Shown: in pieces, positions 55,753 to 63,918 of the stretch
Layout: every line of letters begins with the position of its first letter
Numbering within the stretch: the first letter of the stretch is position 1
Source: Mesorhizobium sp. M4B.F.Ca.ET.058.02.1.1
Lineage (GTDB): Bacteria > Pseudomonadota > Alphaproteobacteria > Rhizobiales > Rhizobiaceae
DNA: 64,000 nt
Reading direction: 5' to 3'
Assembly (NCBI RefSeq): GCF_003952505.1
Contig: NZ_CP034450.1
Coordinates: forward strand, 1,116,001-1,180,000
Position numbers and translations under genes: made by a program
The notes under the pieces: model-generated
Seen by the model: only the letters and a program-made list of their open reading frames with translations
Told to the model about the DNA's origin: nothing
Databases searched by the model: none

Positions 55753-56346
55753 ATGATCCGCAAAAGCCCTGCATCCCTGGCCGTGGCGGGCCTCGCCATC
55801 CTTGCCACGATATCGCAAACGGCTGCCGGCGCCCGCGCGCTCGAATGCTACGAGCCGATCCGCAGGCCGGCGGTCTACGATACCGTTTACGAGGACTTGA
55901 TGGTCAGCCCCGGCGGCCAACTCGTCGACTACGATGCGCCGATCTACGGCACGCGCGAGAGCGTCGAGCAGATCGCGCCAGCCCGCGTCAGCTACGAGGT
56001 GGTGCCGGCCGTCAGCCGCACCGTCTACCACACGGTCAAGGTTGACGATGGCGGCTATGCCTGGGAATGGCGCATCATCCACGGCCGCAAGGTACTGTGC
56101 AAGGTGTGGCGCAAGGCCCGCTATGCGCGGGTCGCCGAAACCGTGGTCATCGAACCCGAGCGTGTGCGGCGCGTGGTCCTTCCGGCCGAATATGAGAGCG
56201 TCGCCCGGGAGGTGCTGGTACGGCCGGAGCGGCGGCGCATCACCGAGATCGCGCCCTCATACCAGAGGGTGGCGCGTCGGGTTCTGGTCAGGGAAGGCTC
56301 CACGCACTGGCGGCGCGTGCATATCGAGCGCCATTGCCGGGATTAG
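55753..56346 (+). CDS. Secreted protein with repeated valine-rich motifs
   Basis: A 197-residue protein with a signal peptide over about residues 1-30 (AVAGLAILATISQTAAGARA). The mature part repeats a motif of the form (P/A)xYxxVx(R/E)xVLVxP: YDTVYEDLMVSPGG, YEVVPAVSRTVYHTV, YESVAREVLVRPERRR and YQRVARRVLVREGS. No known catalytic motif is seen. Similar motifs occur in rhizobial OmpA-type and peptidoglycan-associated proteins, so an envelope role is a guess. Confidence 0.65.
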   Translation: MIRKSPASLAVAGLAILATISQTAAGARALECYEPIRRPAVYDTVYEDLMVSPGGQLVDYDAPIYGTRESVEQIAPARVSYEVVPAVSRTVYHTVKVDDGGYAWEWRIIHGRKVLCKVWRKARYARVAETVVIEPERVRRVVLPAEYESVAREVLVRPERRRITEIAPSYQRVARRVLVREGSTHWRRVHIERHCRD

Positions 56347-57446
56347 GCCACCTCTGCCCGCAGCCACTTCTTGAGGCCGCCGACATCACCGTCGCCAACG
56401 GCTTTGGCGACACGCCTGCCGACCGCCGCGCCGAACTTGTAGCCATGACCGGAGCAGGCCGAGACGACCAGGCATTTGCCCCTTTCGTGCGCCAAGAACT
56501 TCTCGTCGGCGGTGAAGGTGTAGGCGCAGGTCACGACCTCGGTCACCCTGTATTCAGCGATGCGGGCGATCGGCGGCGAGAACAGGTTGCGGATCACCTC
56601 CCCCTCGCCCGGCACCGGCGCCCGGTTCCGATCGGCGTCGCTGGTCGGCACCTTGTGCAGGCCCGAACCGAATTTCATGCCGGCGCCGCGCGTCAGCGGG
56701 ATCATGTAGCCGTCGGTGACGCCGCCGACATCGAGGATGACGGGCGCCGTTTCCCAGGCCACCCTAAGATCGGCTGGCGGTTCGACATAAGCAAGCGCGG
56801 TGCGATAGGTCTTCAATTCACCGCCGAGCTCCGGGAACAGCTTCAGCACCCACGCGCCGGCAGTGACCACGATGCGGTCGGCCTGCATCGTCTCGCCGCC
56901 GGCCAGCGTGATCCGACCGGCCTCGGCATCGACCTCGACCACCTTGCTGTGTTCGTAGACATTGGCGCCGTTGGCGCGCAGCCATGCAGAGAGGCCGGAG
57001 GCGATCCTGCGGCAATGCAGAGCGCCACCCTCGGTCGAAAAATAGGCATAGCGGAATGAGCCCGGCTCCAGGAAAGGCCAGCGCTCGACCGCGGCGGCCG
57101 GGTCGAGCAACTCGAAGGGAAAGTTCCCCTCCTCCAGGCCTTCGCGGTATTCCTCGGCCTCGTCGCCGGGCTCACGCGAGATGCAGAGGAAACCCCTGGC
57201 ATCGAGATGGCTCTCGCCGAGATCGGCCCACATCTCGTCCCAGGCGTCATACGCCTCCGTGATCAGCCTGCCATAGCCGGTGCCGGCGCGGTAGGCGCGA
57301 CGGATGATGCGGTGATGGTCCCCCGATGCGGCAAGCGGGTTGGGGATCGGCCCCTGCTCGACGATCGAAACGCTGTGCCCGGCCTTGACAAGCGACCACG
57401 CCGTCGAAAGTCCGGCGATGCCGGCGCCGACCACGATCACATTCAT
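56343..57446 (-). CDS. FAD-dependent oxidoreductase (DadA/sarcosine oxidase-like)
   Basis: A 367-residue flavoprotein with the N-terminal dinucleotide motif VVGAGIAGLSTAWSLVKAG (about 4-22). It continues with LSEHGALHCRRI-type and VTAGAW segments of the DAO family, and a C-terminal CSGHGYKFGAAVGR typical of sarcosine/N-methyl amino acid oxidases. The substrate is not known. MNVIVVGAGIAG at 57446 is the chosen start. It is divergent from the P450 gene, about 100 bp apart. Confidence 0.88.
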   Translation of the reverse strand: MNVIVVGAGIAGLSTAWSLVKAGHSVSIVEQGPIPNPLAASGDHHRIIRRAYRAGTGYGRLITEAYDAWDEMWADLGESHLDARGFLCISREPGDEAEEYREGLEEGNFPFELLDPAAAVERWPFLEPGSFRYAYFSTEGGALHCRRIASGLSAWLRANGANVYEHSKVVEVDAEAGRITLAGGETMQADRIVVTAGAWVLKLFPELGGELKTYRTALAYVEPPADLRVAWETAPVILDVGGVTDGYMIPLTRGAGMKFGSGLHKVPTSDADRNRAPVPGEGEVIRNLFSPPIARIAEYRVTEVVTCAYTFTADEKFLAHERGKCLVVSACSGHGYKFGAAVGRRVAKAVGDGDVGGLKKWLRAEVA

Positions 57447-57551
57447 CGAAACCATCCTTCCACAGCGGTCCCCGCTGGCTCAATTCATCGGGTTGCCGGG
57501 CGCCAAGATACGGTCTGGCACCGGGCTGGCAAGGCGCGCTAATGATCCAGC

Positions 57552-58805
57552 ATGACCGATTTGATGCCGCCACCCGCCTACCTTGCCTTCGATCCCGCCG
57601 GCCGTCGCCTGCGGCTCGACCCGCACGAACCGGCCTTCTTCCTGAACCCGTACGACGCCTATGCCTTCCTGCAGGGCGCCGCGGACGCCTTCTTCTGGGA
57701 GGACTACGGTTTCTGGTGCTTTGGCGGCTTCGACGACGTCAACCGGCTCTTGCGCGACCGCCGCTTCGGCCGCCAGAACCCGGCCGGCATTCCCGACAGC
57801 CGCGGCGTCGGCCAGGACCGTTCGCATCTCGCCGCCTTCGACGGCATCGAGGCCAATTCGATGCTGGAACTGGAGCCGCCGGTCCACACCAGACTGCGGA
57901 CGCTGGTCAACCGCGCCTTCGTCTCGCGCCAGGTCGAGCGGCTGCGGCCACGCGTCGAGGCGTTGGCCAACGAACTGATCGACAGCTTCGAGCCCGCCGG
58001 GGTCGACCTTCTGCCTGCCTTTGCGTCGCCCTTGCCGATCACCATCATCGCCGAAATGCTCGGCGTGCCGGTGGCGATGGCGCCGCAACTGCTCGACTGG
58101 TCGCACCAGATCGTCGCCATGTACATGCATGGCCGCACGCGCGAGACCGAGGAGACCGCCAACCGCGCCGCGCGCGACTTTTCCGATTTCCTGCGCGGGT
58201 ACGTCGCCGAGCGGCGCAAGCAGCCGGGCGACGACCTGCTTTCGCTTCTGATTTCTGCGCAGGAGGACGGCCAGAAACTGTCCGAGGACGAACTGGTGTC
58301 ATCGACCATTCTGCTGCTCAATGCCGGCCACGAAGCGACCGTGCACCAGACCGGCAATGCGGTGCGCGCGATCCTGGCGCAGGGCGGCGACCCCAGCCGC
58401 TTCTTCACCACGCCGGAGGCGACCGCGGCCACGGTCGAGGAATGCCTGCGCTTCGACGCGCCGCTGCACATGTTCCTGCGCTATGCCTATGAGGAGATCG
58501 AAGTCCAGCCAGGCATCGTGCTCAAGCCTGGCGACAAGATTGCGCTGCTGCTCGGCATGGCCAACCGCGACCCCTCCGCCTTCGCTGCGCCGCAGGCCTT
58601 CAATCCCGGCCGGGCCGACCAGAAGAACGTCTCCTTCGGCGCCGGCATCCATTTCTGCATCGGCGCGCCGCTGGCGCGGCTCGAACTGCAGGTCTCGCTG
58701 AAGACCCTGTTCGAGCGGCGGCCAAAGCTCCACCTCGCCGAGGAGCCGCGCTTCCGCGACAGCTATCATTTCCATGGGCTGGAACGGCTCGCGGTGGCCT
58801 TCTGA
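57552..58805 (+). CDS. Cytochrome P450
   Basis: A 417-residue soluble class I P450. The I-helix oxygen motif is AGHEAT at 258-263, the ExxR pair is E297-R300 (VEECLRFDAP), and the heme-ligand loop is FGAGIHFCIGAPLARLEL with Cys369. The substrate is unknown. No ferredoxin or reductase gene lies beside it, so redox partners come from elsewhere. The solute-binding-like gene follows 25 bp later. Confidence 0.94.
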   Translation: MTDLMPPPAYLAFDPAGRRLRLDPHEPAFFLNPYDAYAFLQGAADAFFWEDYGFWCFGGFDDVNRLLRDRRFGRQNPAGIPDSRGVGQDRSHLAAFDGIEANSMLELEPPVHTRLRTLVNRAFVSRQVERLRPRVEALANELIDSFEPAGVDLLPAFASPLPITIIAEMLGVPVAMAPQLLDWSHQIVAMYMHGRTRETEETANRAARDFSDFLRGYVAERRKQPGDDLLSLLISAQEDGQKLSEDELVSSTILLLNAGHEATVHQTGNAVRAILAQGGDPSRFFTTPEATAATVEECLRFDAPLHMFLRYAYEEIEVQPGIVLKPGDKIALLLGMANRDPSAFAAPQAFNPGRADQKNVSFGAGIHFCIGAPLARLELQVSLKTLFERRPKLHLAEEPRFRDSYHFHGLERLAVAF

Positions 58806-58830
58806 CAGGCGACGGACGGATATCGGGACC

Positions 58831-59538
58831 ATGAGATTCGCCTTCCTGCAGGAACCGCCATTCTGCTTCACCGATTCCTCGGGCGCCTTGCACGGCTGCG
58901 ACGCGGTGCTGGCGGAGAAAGTCTGCCAGACATTGGGGCTGGAAGGCTTTTCGGCCGTCGAAGCGGAGTTCGCGGAACTGCTGCCGGGACTGGTCGAGGA
59001 CCGGTGGGACATGACCACGGGGCTGTTCGTTTCCGACGAACGCGCGAAGCTGGTCGATTTCACCCGGCCGATTTGGTCCCTGCCGGACGGCCTTTTGGTC
59101 GCCAAGGGCAATCCGCGCGGTTTCGTAGGCTATCGCTCGGTCGCCATGGATCAGACCGGCATGATCGGTGTCATATCAGGCCAGATCCAGCACCAGACGG
59201 CGCTGCGTAACGGCATTCCGGCCAAGCGGATCAGGACCTTCGGCACCCAGGCCGAGGCGGCCGAGGCCGTCGCCGCCGGCGTGGTGCATGCCTATGCCAG
59301 CGTCGCCATGGCGCATCGCGGCTACCTGGCCGGACGGCCCGACGCGCCGCTCGCCGTCATCGATGTTACGGCCGAGGAAAAGCAGCCGGCGGCCGGCGCT
59401 TTCGCGCTCGCCAAAGGCAATGCGCCCCTGCGCCAGCGCATCGATTCCTGCCTGGGCGAGCTGCTCGGCGGCCCCTGGCACCGGCAGATGATGAGCGAAT
59501 ACGGATTCTCCGGCAGCGAAATCGACCGCCTTCTCTGA
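58831..59538 (+). CDS. Family 3 solute-binding-like protein without evident signal peptide
   Basis: A 235-residue protein of the amino-acid binding (SBP_bac_3) fold: MRFAFLQEPPFCFTDSSGALHGCDAVLAEKVCQTLG, VEDRWDMTTGLFVSDERAKLVDFTRPIWSLPDGLLV, and the C-terminal LLGGPWHRQMMSEYGFSG. The protein begins directly at the first beta strand, so no leader is visible. It could be cytosolic or have lost its signal. It lies 25 bp behind the P450 gene with no transporter permease nearby. Confidence 0.8.
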   Translation: MRFAFLQEPPFCFTDSSGALHGCDAVLAEKVCQTLGLEGFSAVEAEFAELLPGLVEDRWDMTTGLFVSDERAKLVDFTRPIWSLPDGLLVAKGNPRGFVGYRSVAMDQTGMIGVISGQIQHQTALRNGIPAKRIRTFGTQAEAAEAVAAGVVHAYASVAMAHRGYLAGRPDAPLAVIDVTAEEKQPAAGAFALAKGNAPLRQRIDSCLGELLGGPWHRQMMSEYGFSGSEIDRLL

Positions 59539-59554
59539 TCCGGTTGGCAGGCGG

Positions 59555-59905
59555 TCAGAGCTTGATCACATATTCCTTGCGGGTGGTTTCAAGCACTTCC
59601 CAACTGCCCTTGAAGCCCGGCCGCAGCACGAAGCTGTCGCCGGCCCTGACGGTGCGCGCCTCGCCGCCGTCCTCGGAAATGACTGAGACGCCGGACAGGA
59701 TGTGGCAGAACTCCCACTCGTCATAGACGATGCGCCACTTGCCGGGCGTCGATTCCCAGATGCCGGCATAGAGGCCACCGTCCCGCTCCTCGACATTCCA
59801 GGTGCGAAACTTCGGATCGCCCGAAATCAGCCGGTCCGGAGCAGGCGCGCCGGCCTCCGGCTCGGCGCTTGCGACATCGACGGAGAGAAAGTTCGGCGCC
59901 GCCAT
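59555..59905 (-). CDS. Cupin domain-containing protein
   Basis: A 116-residue single-cupin protein (DUF861-like). The barrel reads GIWESTPGKWRIVYDEWEFCHILSGVSVISEDGGEARTVRAGDSFVLRPGFKGSWEV, with the EFCHILSG site lacking a full set of histidines. Its ATG shares one base with the metY-type gene's stop (TGATG), so it is translationally coupled to it. No specific role is known. Confidence 0.85.
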   Translation of the reverse strand: MAAPNFLSVDVASAEPEAGAPAPDRLISGDPKFRTWNVEERDGGLYAGIWESTPGKWRIVYDEWEFCHILSGVSVISEDGGEARTVRAGDSFVLRPGFKGSWEVLETTRKEYVIKL

Positions 59906-61185
59906 CAGACCTTGTCCAGCGCCTGTTCGAGGTCGGCGACGATGTCGTTGACGTCCTCGATGCCGACCGAAAGACGGACCGTGTCCGGCCCGGCGCCGGC
60001 CTTGATCTTCTGCTCGTCGGAAAGCTGGCGGTGCGTGGTCGAGGCCGGATGGATGACCAGCGACTTGGTGTCGCCGACATTGGCAAGATGCGAGAAAAGC
60101 TCCAGCGCCTCGACGAACTTGACGCCCGCCGCGTAGCCGCCTTTGAGACCGAAGGTGAACACCGCGCCCGCGCCCTGCGGCGAATATTTCTTCTGCAGGG
60201 CGTTGTTCTTGTCGCCCGGCAGGCTGGGATAGCTCACCCACGCGACCTTGGGATGGTTCGAAAGCCAGCCGGCGACGCTCGCCGCATTGTCGCAGTGGCG
60301 CTGCATGCGCAGCGGCAGCGTCTCCAGTCCGGTCAGGATCAGGAAGGCGTTGAAGGGCGAGATCGCCGGGCCGATGTCGCGCAGGCCGAGTACGCGCGCG
60401 GCAATCGCAAAGGCGAAATTGCCGAAGGTCTCGTGCAGCACGATGCCGCCATATTCGGGGCGCGGTTCTGACAGCATCGGATATTTGCCCGACTTCGACC
60501 AGTCGAAGGTGCCGCCGTCGACGATGGCGCCGCCGATCGAATTGCCGTGGCCGCCGATGAACTTGGTCAGCGAATGGACGACGATGTCGGCGCCGTGCTC
60601 GATCGGCCGCACCAGATAGGGCGAGGCCAGCGTGTTGTCGACGATCAGCGGCAGGCCGTGCTTGCGGGCGATGTCGCCGATCTTCTCGATGTCGACGAAG
60701 ATGCCGCCCGGATTGGCAAGGCTCTCGATGAAGATCGCCTTGGTCCTGTCGTCGATCTGGCTTTCGAAGGTTGAGACATCGTTGGTGTCGGCCCAGCGAA
60801 CCTCCCAGCCATAATTCTTGAAGGCGTGGCCAAACTGGTTGATCGAGCCGCCGTAAAGCCTTGTCGCGGCGACGAAATTGTCGCCCGGCTGCATCAGATT
60901 GTGGAACACCAGTATCTGCGCGGCGTGGCCGGATGCGACCGCCAGCGCCGCGGTGCCGCCCTCGAGCGCCGCGACGCGCTCCTCGAGCACCGCCTGGGTG
61001 GGGTTCATGATGCGGGTGTAGATGTTGCCGAAGGCCTTCAAGCCGAACAGCGAAGCGGCATGGTCGGCGTCATCGAAAACATAGGAGGTGGTCTGGTAGA
61101 TCGGCGTCGCCCGGGCGCCCGTCGCCGGATCGGGCTTGGCGCCGGCATGAATGGCGAGCGTGTTGAAACCGGGCGTACGCGTCAT
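59905..61185 (-). CDS. metY: O-acetylhomoserine aminocarboxypropyltransferase/sulfhydrylase
   Basis: A 426-residue PLP enzyme of the Cys/Met metabolism family that makes homocysteine (or methionine) from O-acetylhomoserine and sulfide. It starts MTRTPGFNTLAIHAGAKPDPATGARATPIYQTTSYVF, has the PLP lysine in HSLTKFIGGHGNSIGG near residue 207, and the family length of about 430. MTRTPGF at 61185 is the right start. It is coupled to the cupin gene. Confidence 0.92.
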   Translation of the reverse strand: MTRTPGFNTLAIHAGAKPDPATGARATPIYQTTSYVFDDADHAASLFGLKAFGNIYTRIMNPTQAVLEERVAALEGGTAALAVASGHAAQILVFHNLMQPGDNFVAATRLYGGSINQFGHAFKNYGWEVRWADTNDVSTFESQIDDRTKAIFIESLANPGGIFVDIEKIGDIARKHGLPLIVDNTLASPYLVRPIEHGADIVVHSLTKFIGGHGNSIGGAIVDGGTFDWSKSGKYPMLSEPRPEYGGIVLHETFGNFAFAIAARVLGLRDIGPAISPFNAFLILTGLETLPLRMQRHCDNAASVAGWLSNHPKVAWVSYPSLPGDKNNALQKKYSPQGAGAVFTFGLKGGYAAGVKFVEALELFSHLANVGDTKSLVIHPASTTHRQLSDEQKIKAGAGPDTVRLSVGIEDVNDIVADLEQALDKV

Positions 61186-61307
61186 CGAAAACTCCCTCAG
61201 GAACCTGCGCAAGAAATCGCCGGGCATTCTTGGCGAAGGCCGGCCATGAATGCAAAGAAGAAAATACCTTTCGGCGAGGGATCCGCGACGAACGCCCGAG
61301 AAAATCC

Positions 61308-61323
61308 TATTCTTCCCGGAATA
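61308..61323 (-). promoter_or_regulatory. Inverted repeat upstream of metY
   Basis: TATTC (61308-61312) and GAATA (61319-61323) flank a 6-bp spacer in the 160-bp gap between metY and the CoA-binding gene. It sits about 125 bp before the metY ATG. The arms are short, so it is a weak candidate operator. Confidence 0.3.
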
Positions 61324-61345
61324 ATTTTGCGCCGCGGCAGCCGGG

Positions 61346-61867
61346 CTATTTTTGCCTTACGCCGAAGCTCTGGAAGCCCTGCCGCATCAGCGGCTTCTTG
61401 GACGACAGCACGCCGGAATTGACGCCGGTCCAGCCGATCTCGCCCGACAGCTTGCCGTATTCGATCTTCGGGCAGCGGTTCATCACCACCTTCATGCCGG
61501 CGGCCTCGGCGCGGACAGCCGCCTCGTCATTGCGCACGCCAAGCTGCATCCAGACCACTTTCGGCAAGGGATCGAGCCGCAGAATCTGATCTAGGATGCC
61601 CGGCACCGCGACCGAGCCACGAAAGATGTCGACCATGTCGACCGGCTGCGGCACGTCGGCGAGGCTTGCGTAGACGGTACGGCCGAGAATTTCCTTGCCG
61701 GCATGGCCAGGATTGATCGGGAACACCGAGAACCCCTTGGCCAGCAGGTATTTCAGCACGAAAAAACTCGGCCGAACGTCGTTGGGCGACGCGCCGACCA
61801 TGGCGACGGTCTTCACCGAATTGAGGATGCCGGCGATATAGGTGTTGTCGTAGCTGTCGTGGTTCAT
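61346..61867 (-). CDS. CoA-binding domain protein (YccU-like)
   Basis: A 173-residue Rossmann-type CoA-binding domain as in succinyl-CoA synthetase alpha: KTVAMVGASPNDVRPSFFVLKYLLAKGFSVFPINPGHAG and VDMVDIFRG, PKVVWMQLGVRNDEAA. The generic role of the family is unclear. Its start overlaps the AAA ATPase stop (ATGA), so the two are one translational unit. Confidence 0.9.
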   Translation of the reverse strand: MNHDSYDNTYIAGILNSVKTVAMVGASPNDVRPSFFVLKYLLAKGFSVFPINPGHAGKEILGRTVYASLADVPQPVDMVDIFRGSVAVPGILDQILRLDPLPKVVWMQLGVRNDEAAVRAEAAGMKVVMNRCPKIEYGKLSGEIGWTGVNSGVLSSKKPLMRQGFQSFGVRQK

Positions 61868-62640
61868 GCCTCGTCCTCATACAGCGCTTCAGCGAGAAAA
61901 CCATCCGGATCGCCGCAGAAATCGCGCATCATGCGAAAGTGGTCGGTGTCGCGAAAATCGACCAGGTCGAGCCCGAAGCGGCTGATGCGGAACAGGCGCG
62001 CGCCGGGACAGGCCATCAGCAGCGGCGAGTGCGTCGCCATGATCACCTGCGCGGTGCCGGACTGGTCCATCCGCCCGAGCAGCTTGAGCAGTTCGATCTG
62101 GCGCGTCGGCGAAAGCGCGCTTTCCGGCTCGTCCAAGATGTAGATGCCTTGCCGACGGCAGCGCTCCTCGAAGAAGCGGATGAAGCCCTCGCCATGCGAC
62201 CAGGAGAGGAAATCGGGCGGCGCACCACCAGAGTCCAGCGCCGCCTGATCGAGGTAACGAGCGACGGAGTAGAAGGACTCGGCCCGGAAGAACCAGCCGG
62301 CCGTGACCTTCGGCAGCCAGTGGCCGCGCAAGGCGTTGGCCAGTGCGGTCCCGCTCTTGTCGATGGCAGCCGAATGATCGACCGGCCTGTAACCCTTGCC
62401 CCCGCCGGCCTCGTCATAGCCGGCCAGCGCGCCGATGGCTTCGAGCAGCGTCGATTTGCCGGTGCCGTTCTCGCCGACGATAATGGTGATCGGCGTGGTG
62501 AATTCGAACTCGAACGCGCGGCTGGCGAAGATCGGCAGGTTCCAGGGATATTGTTCCCAGTCCTCGACGCGCACCGGCTCGAGCAGGATGCGCTTGAGGT
62601 AGGGCGCCTTCAGCCGCGTCAGTTGCTTGCGAGGCGCCAC
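61864..62640 (-). CDS. AAA family ATPase (ABC/SMC-like fold)
   Basis: A 258-residue ATPase of the AAA_21/OLD-like ABC group. Walker A is GENGTGKSTLLEAIG near residue 56, a signature-like LSWSHGEGF, Walker B GIYILDEPESALSP and the H-loop MATHSPLL. It has no membrane-spanning partner gene. Such proteins often have a regulatory or repair function, not transport. The start is a GTG at 62640. It is coupled to the CoA-binding protein. Confidence 0.88.
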   Translation of the reverse strand: MAPRKQLTRLKAPYLKRILLEPVRVEDWEQYPWNLPIFASRAFEFEFTTPITIIVGENGTGKSTLLEAIGALAGYDEAGGGKGYRPVDHSAAIDKSGTALANALRGHWLPKVTAGWFFRAESFYSVARYLDQAALDSGGAPPDFLSWSHGEGFIRFFEERCRRQGIYILDEPESALSPTRQIELLKLLGRMDQSGTAQVIMATHSPLLMACPGARLFRISRFGLDLVDFRDTDHFRMMRDFCGDPDGFLAEALYEDEA

Positions 62641-62648
62641 GGGCAGCG

Positions 62649-63071
62649 TCAGCCTGGCAGCGAGATCGAGCCGTCTTCCGCGATCGGAAAGGCCGGATTG
62701 TGGGCGACTTCCCAGACATGGCCGTCGGCATCGGCGAAATAGCCATACCAGCCGCCCCAGAAGGCGCGGCCGGCCGGTTTCACGATCCTGCCGCCAGCTT
62801 TCTCGGCCATGGCAAGGACTTCATCGACTTCGGCGTCGGAGCGGGTGTTGTAGGCGAGGTAGACGGCCGACGGCGCCTTTGCAAAGCTGATGCCGGAATC
62901 CTCCTCGGCGCTCTGGCGCGGGAACAGGCCGAGGATGGCGCCACCCATCTGGAAGAAGGCGACGCCCTCTGTGATCCCTTGATGGCGGGCCAGGCCCATG
63001 CCCTCATAGAAGCGCGTCGCGCGATCGAGATCGTCGGTGGCGATGGTGATGATGGAGATACGCGGTTCCAT
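62649..63071 (-). CDS. VOC family protein (glyoxalase-like)
   Basis: A 140-residue vicinal-oxygen-chelate protein with two beta-alpha-beta repeats: RISIITIATDDLDRATRFYEGMGL and, in the second half, WGGWYGYFADADGHVWEVAHN. Metal ligands are not complete enough to name a reaction. It lies 8 bp upstream of the AAA ATPase gene and 25 bp after the enoyl-CoA hydratase. Confidence 0.9.
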   Translation of the reverse strand: MEPRISIITIATDDLDRATRFYEGMGLARHQGITEGVAFFQMGGAILGLFPRQSAEEDSGISFAKAPSAVYLAYNTRSDAEVDEVLAMAEKAGGRIVKPAGRAFWGGWYGYFADADGHVWEVAHNPAFPIAEDGSISLPG

Positions 63072-63096
63072 TCGGATCTTCCTGTTTCCGGGCGCC

Positions 63097-63918
63097 CTAC
63101 TCGTCCTTCCATTCCGGCTTGCGCTTGCCGACGAAAGCGCCGATGCCTTCCTCGGCGTCGCGCGCCAACATGTTCTCGACCATCACGCGGCCGGTGTAGG
63201 CATAAGCGTCGGCCAGCGCCATCTCGGCCTGGGCGTAGAACGCCTCCTTGCCGGTCTTGATCACCAAAGATGATTTTGAAGCAATGGTTTGCGCGTATTT
63301 GCTGACAACCTGATTCAGGTATTCGCGCGGCACGATGCGGTTGATGAGGCCGAATTCCCTGGCTGTGGCCGCGTCGATCGTCTCACCGGTCAACAGCATT
63401 TCCATGGCCTGCTTGCGCGAGACATTGCGCGACAGCGCCACCATCGGCGTCGAGCAGAACAGGCCGATGTTGACGCCCGGCGTGCAGAACGTCGCCTCGT
63501 GCGAGGCAATCGCAAGATCGCAGCTCGCGACCAATTGCAGCCCGGCGGCGGTGGCGAGGCCGTCGACCTCGGCGATGACGGGCCTGGGGTGGCGCACGAT
63601 CGCCTGCATCAACTCGGCGCAAGCGGCAAAGGTCTCTTCGAAGAAACCCCGGCCGCGATCGGCATCGCTGCGATGGGCGCTCAGTTCCTTGAGATCGTGG
63701 CCGGCGCAGAACACCTTACCGGACGCCGCGAGGATAATGACGCGGACGGATCTGTCGGATTTCGCGCGATCGAACTCGGCCATCAGCGCCGCCATCACCG
63801 CCAGCGACAAGGCATTGGCCGGCGGGCTGGCGAGCGTCAGGCGAAGAATGCCTTTGTCCAGGCTGGCGACAACAGGCCCCTCGGCGATTGCCGGCTTGAT
63901 GGCAACGACTTCAGCCAT
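63097..63918 (-). CDS. Enoyl-CoA hydratase/isomerase family protein
   Basis: A 273-residue crotonase-fold enzyme. The first oxyanion-hole segment is VFCAGHDLKEL, and the second is DGLATAAGLQLVASCDLAIAS, where GLATAAG replaces the usual GxAxGGG. The acid pair is partly altered (FCTPGVNIGLFCST), so hydratase activity is not certain. MAEVVAIKPAIAEG at 63918 is the start. It heads a minus-strand run with the VOC, AAA ATPase and CoA-binding genes. Confidence 0.9.
   Translation of the reverse strand: MAEVVAIKPAIAEGPVVASLDKGILRLTLASPPANALSLAVMAALMAEFDRAKSDRSVRVIILAASGKVFCAGHDLKELSAHRSDADRGRGFFEETFAACAELMQAIVRHPRPVIAEVDGLATAAGLQLVASCDLAIASHEATFCTPGVNIGLFCSTPMVALSRNVSRKQAMEMLLTGETIDAATAREFGLINRIVPREYLNQVVSKYAQTIASKSSLVIKTGKEAFYAQAEMALADAYAYTGRVMVENMLARDAEEGIGAFVGKRKPEWKDE

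Noticed and set aside
61186..61345. Possible SAM-II riboswitch before metY
   Set aside because: Searched by eye for the SAM-II pseudoknot; the expected conserved bases and pairing were not found. Only a weak short inverted repeat is present.
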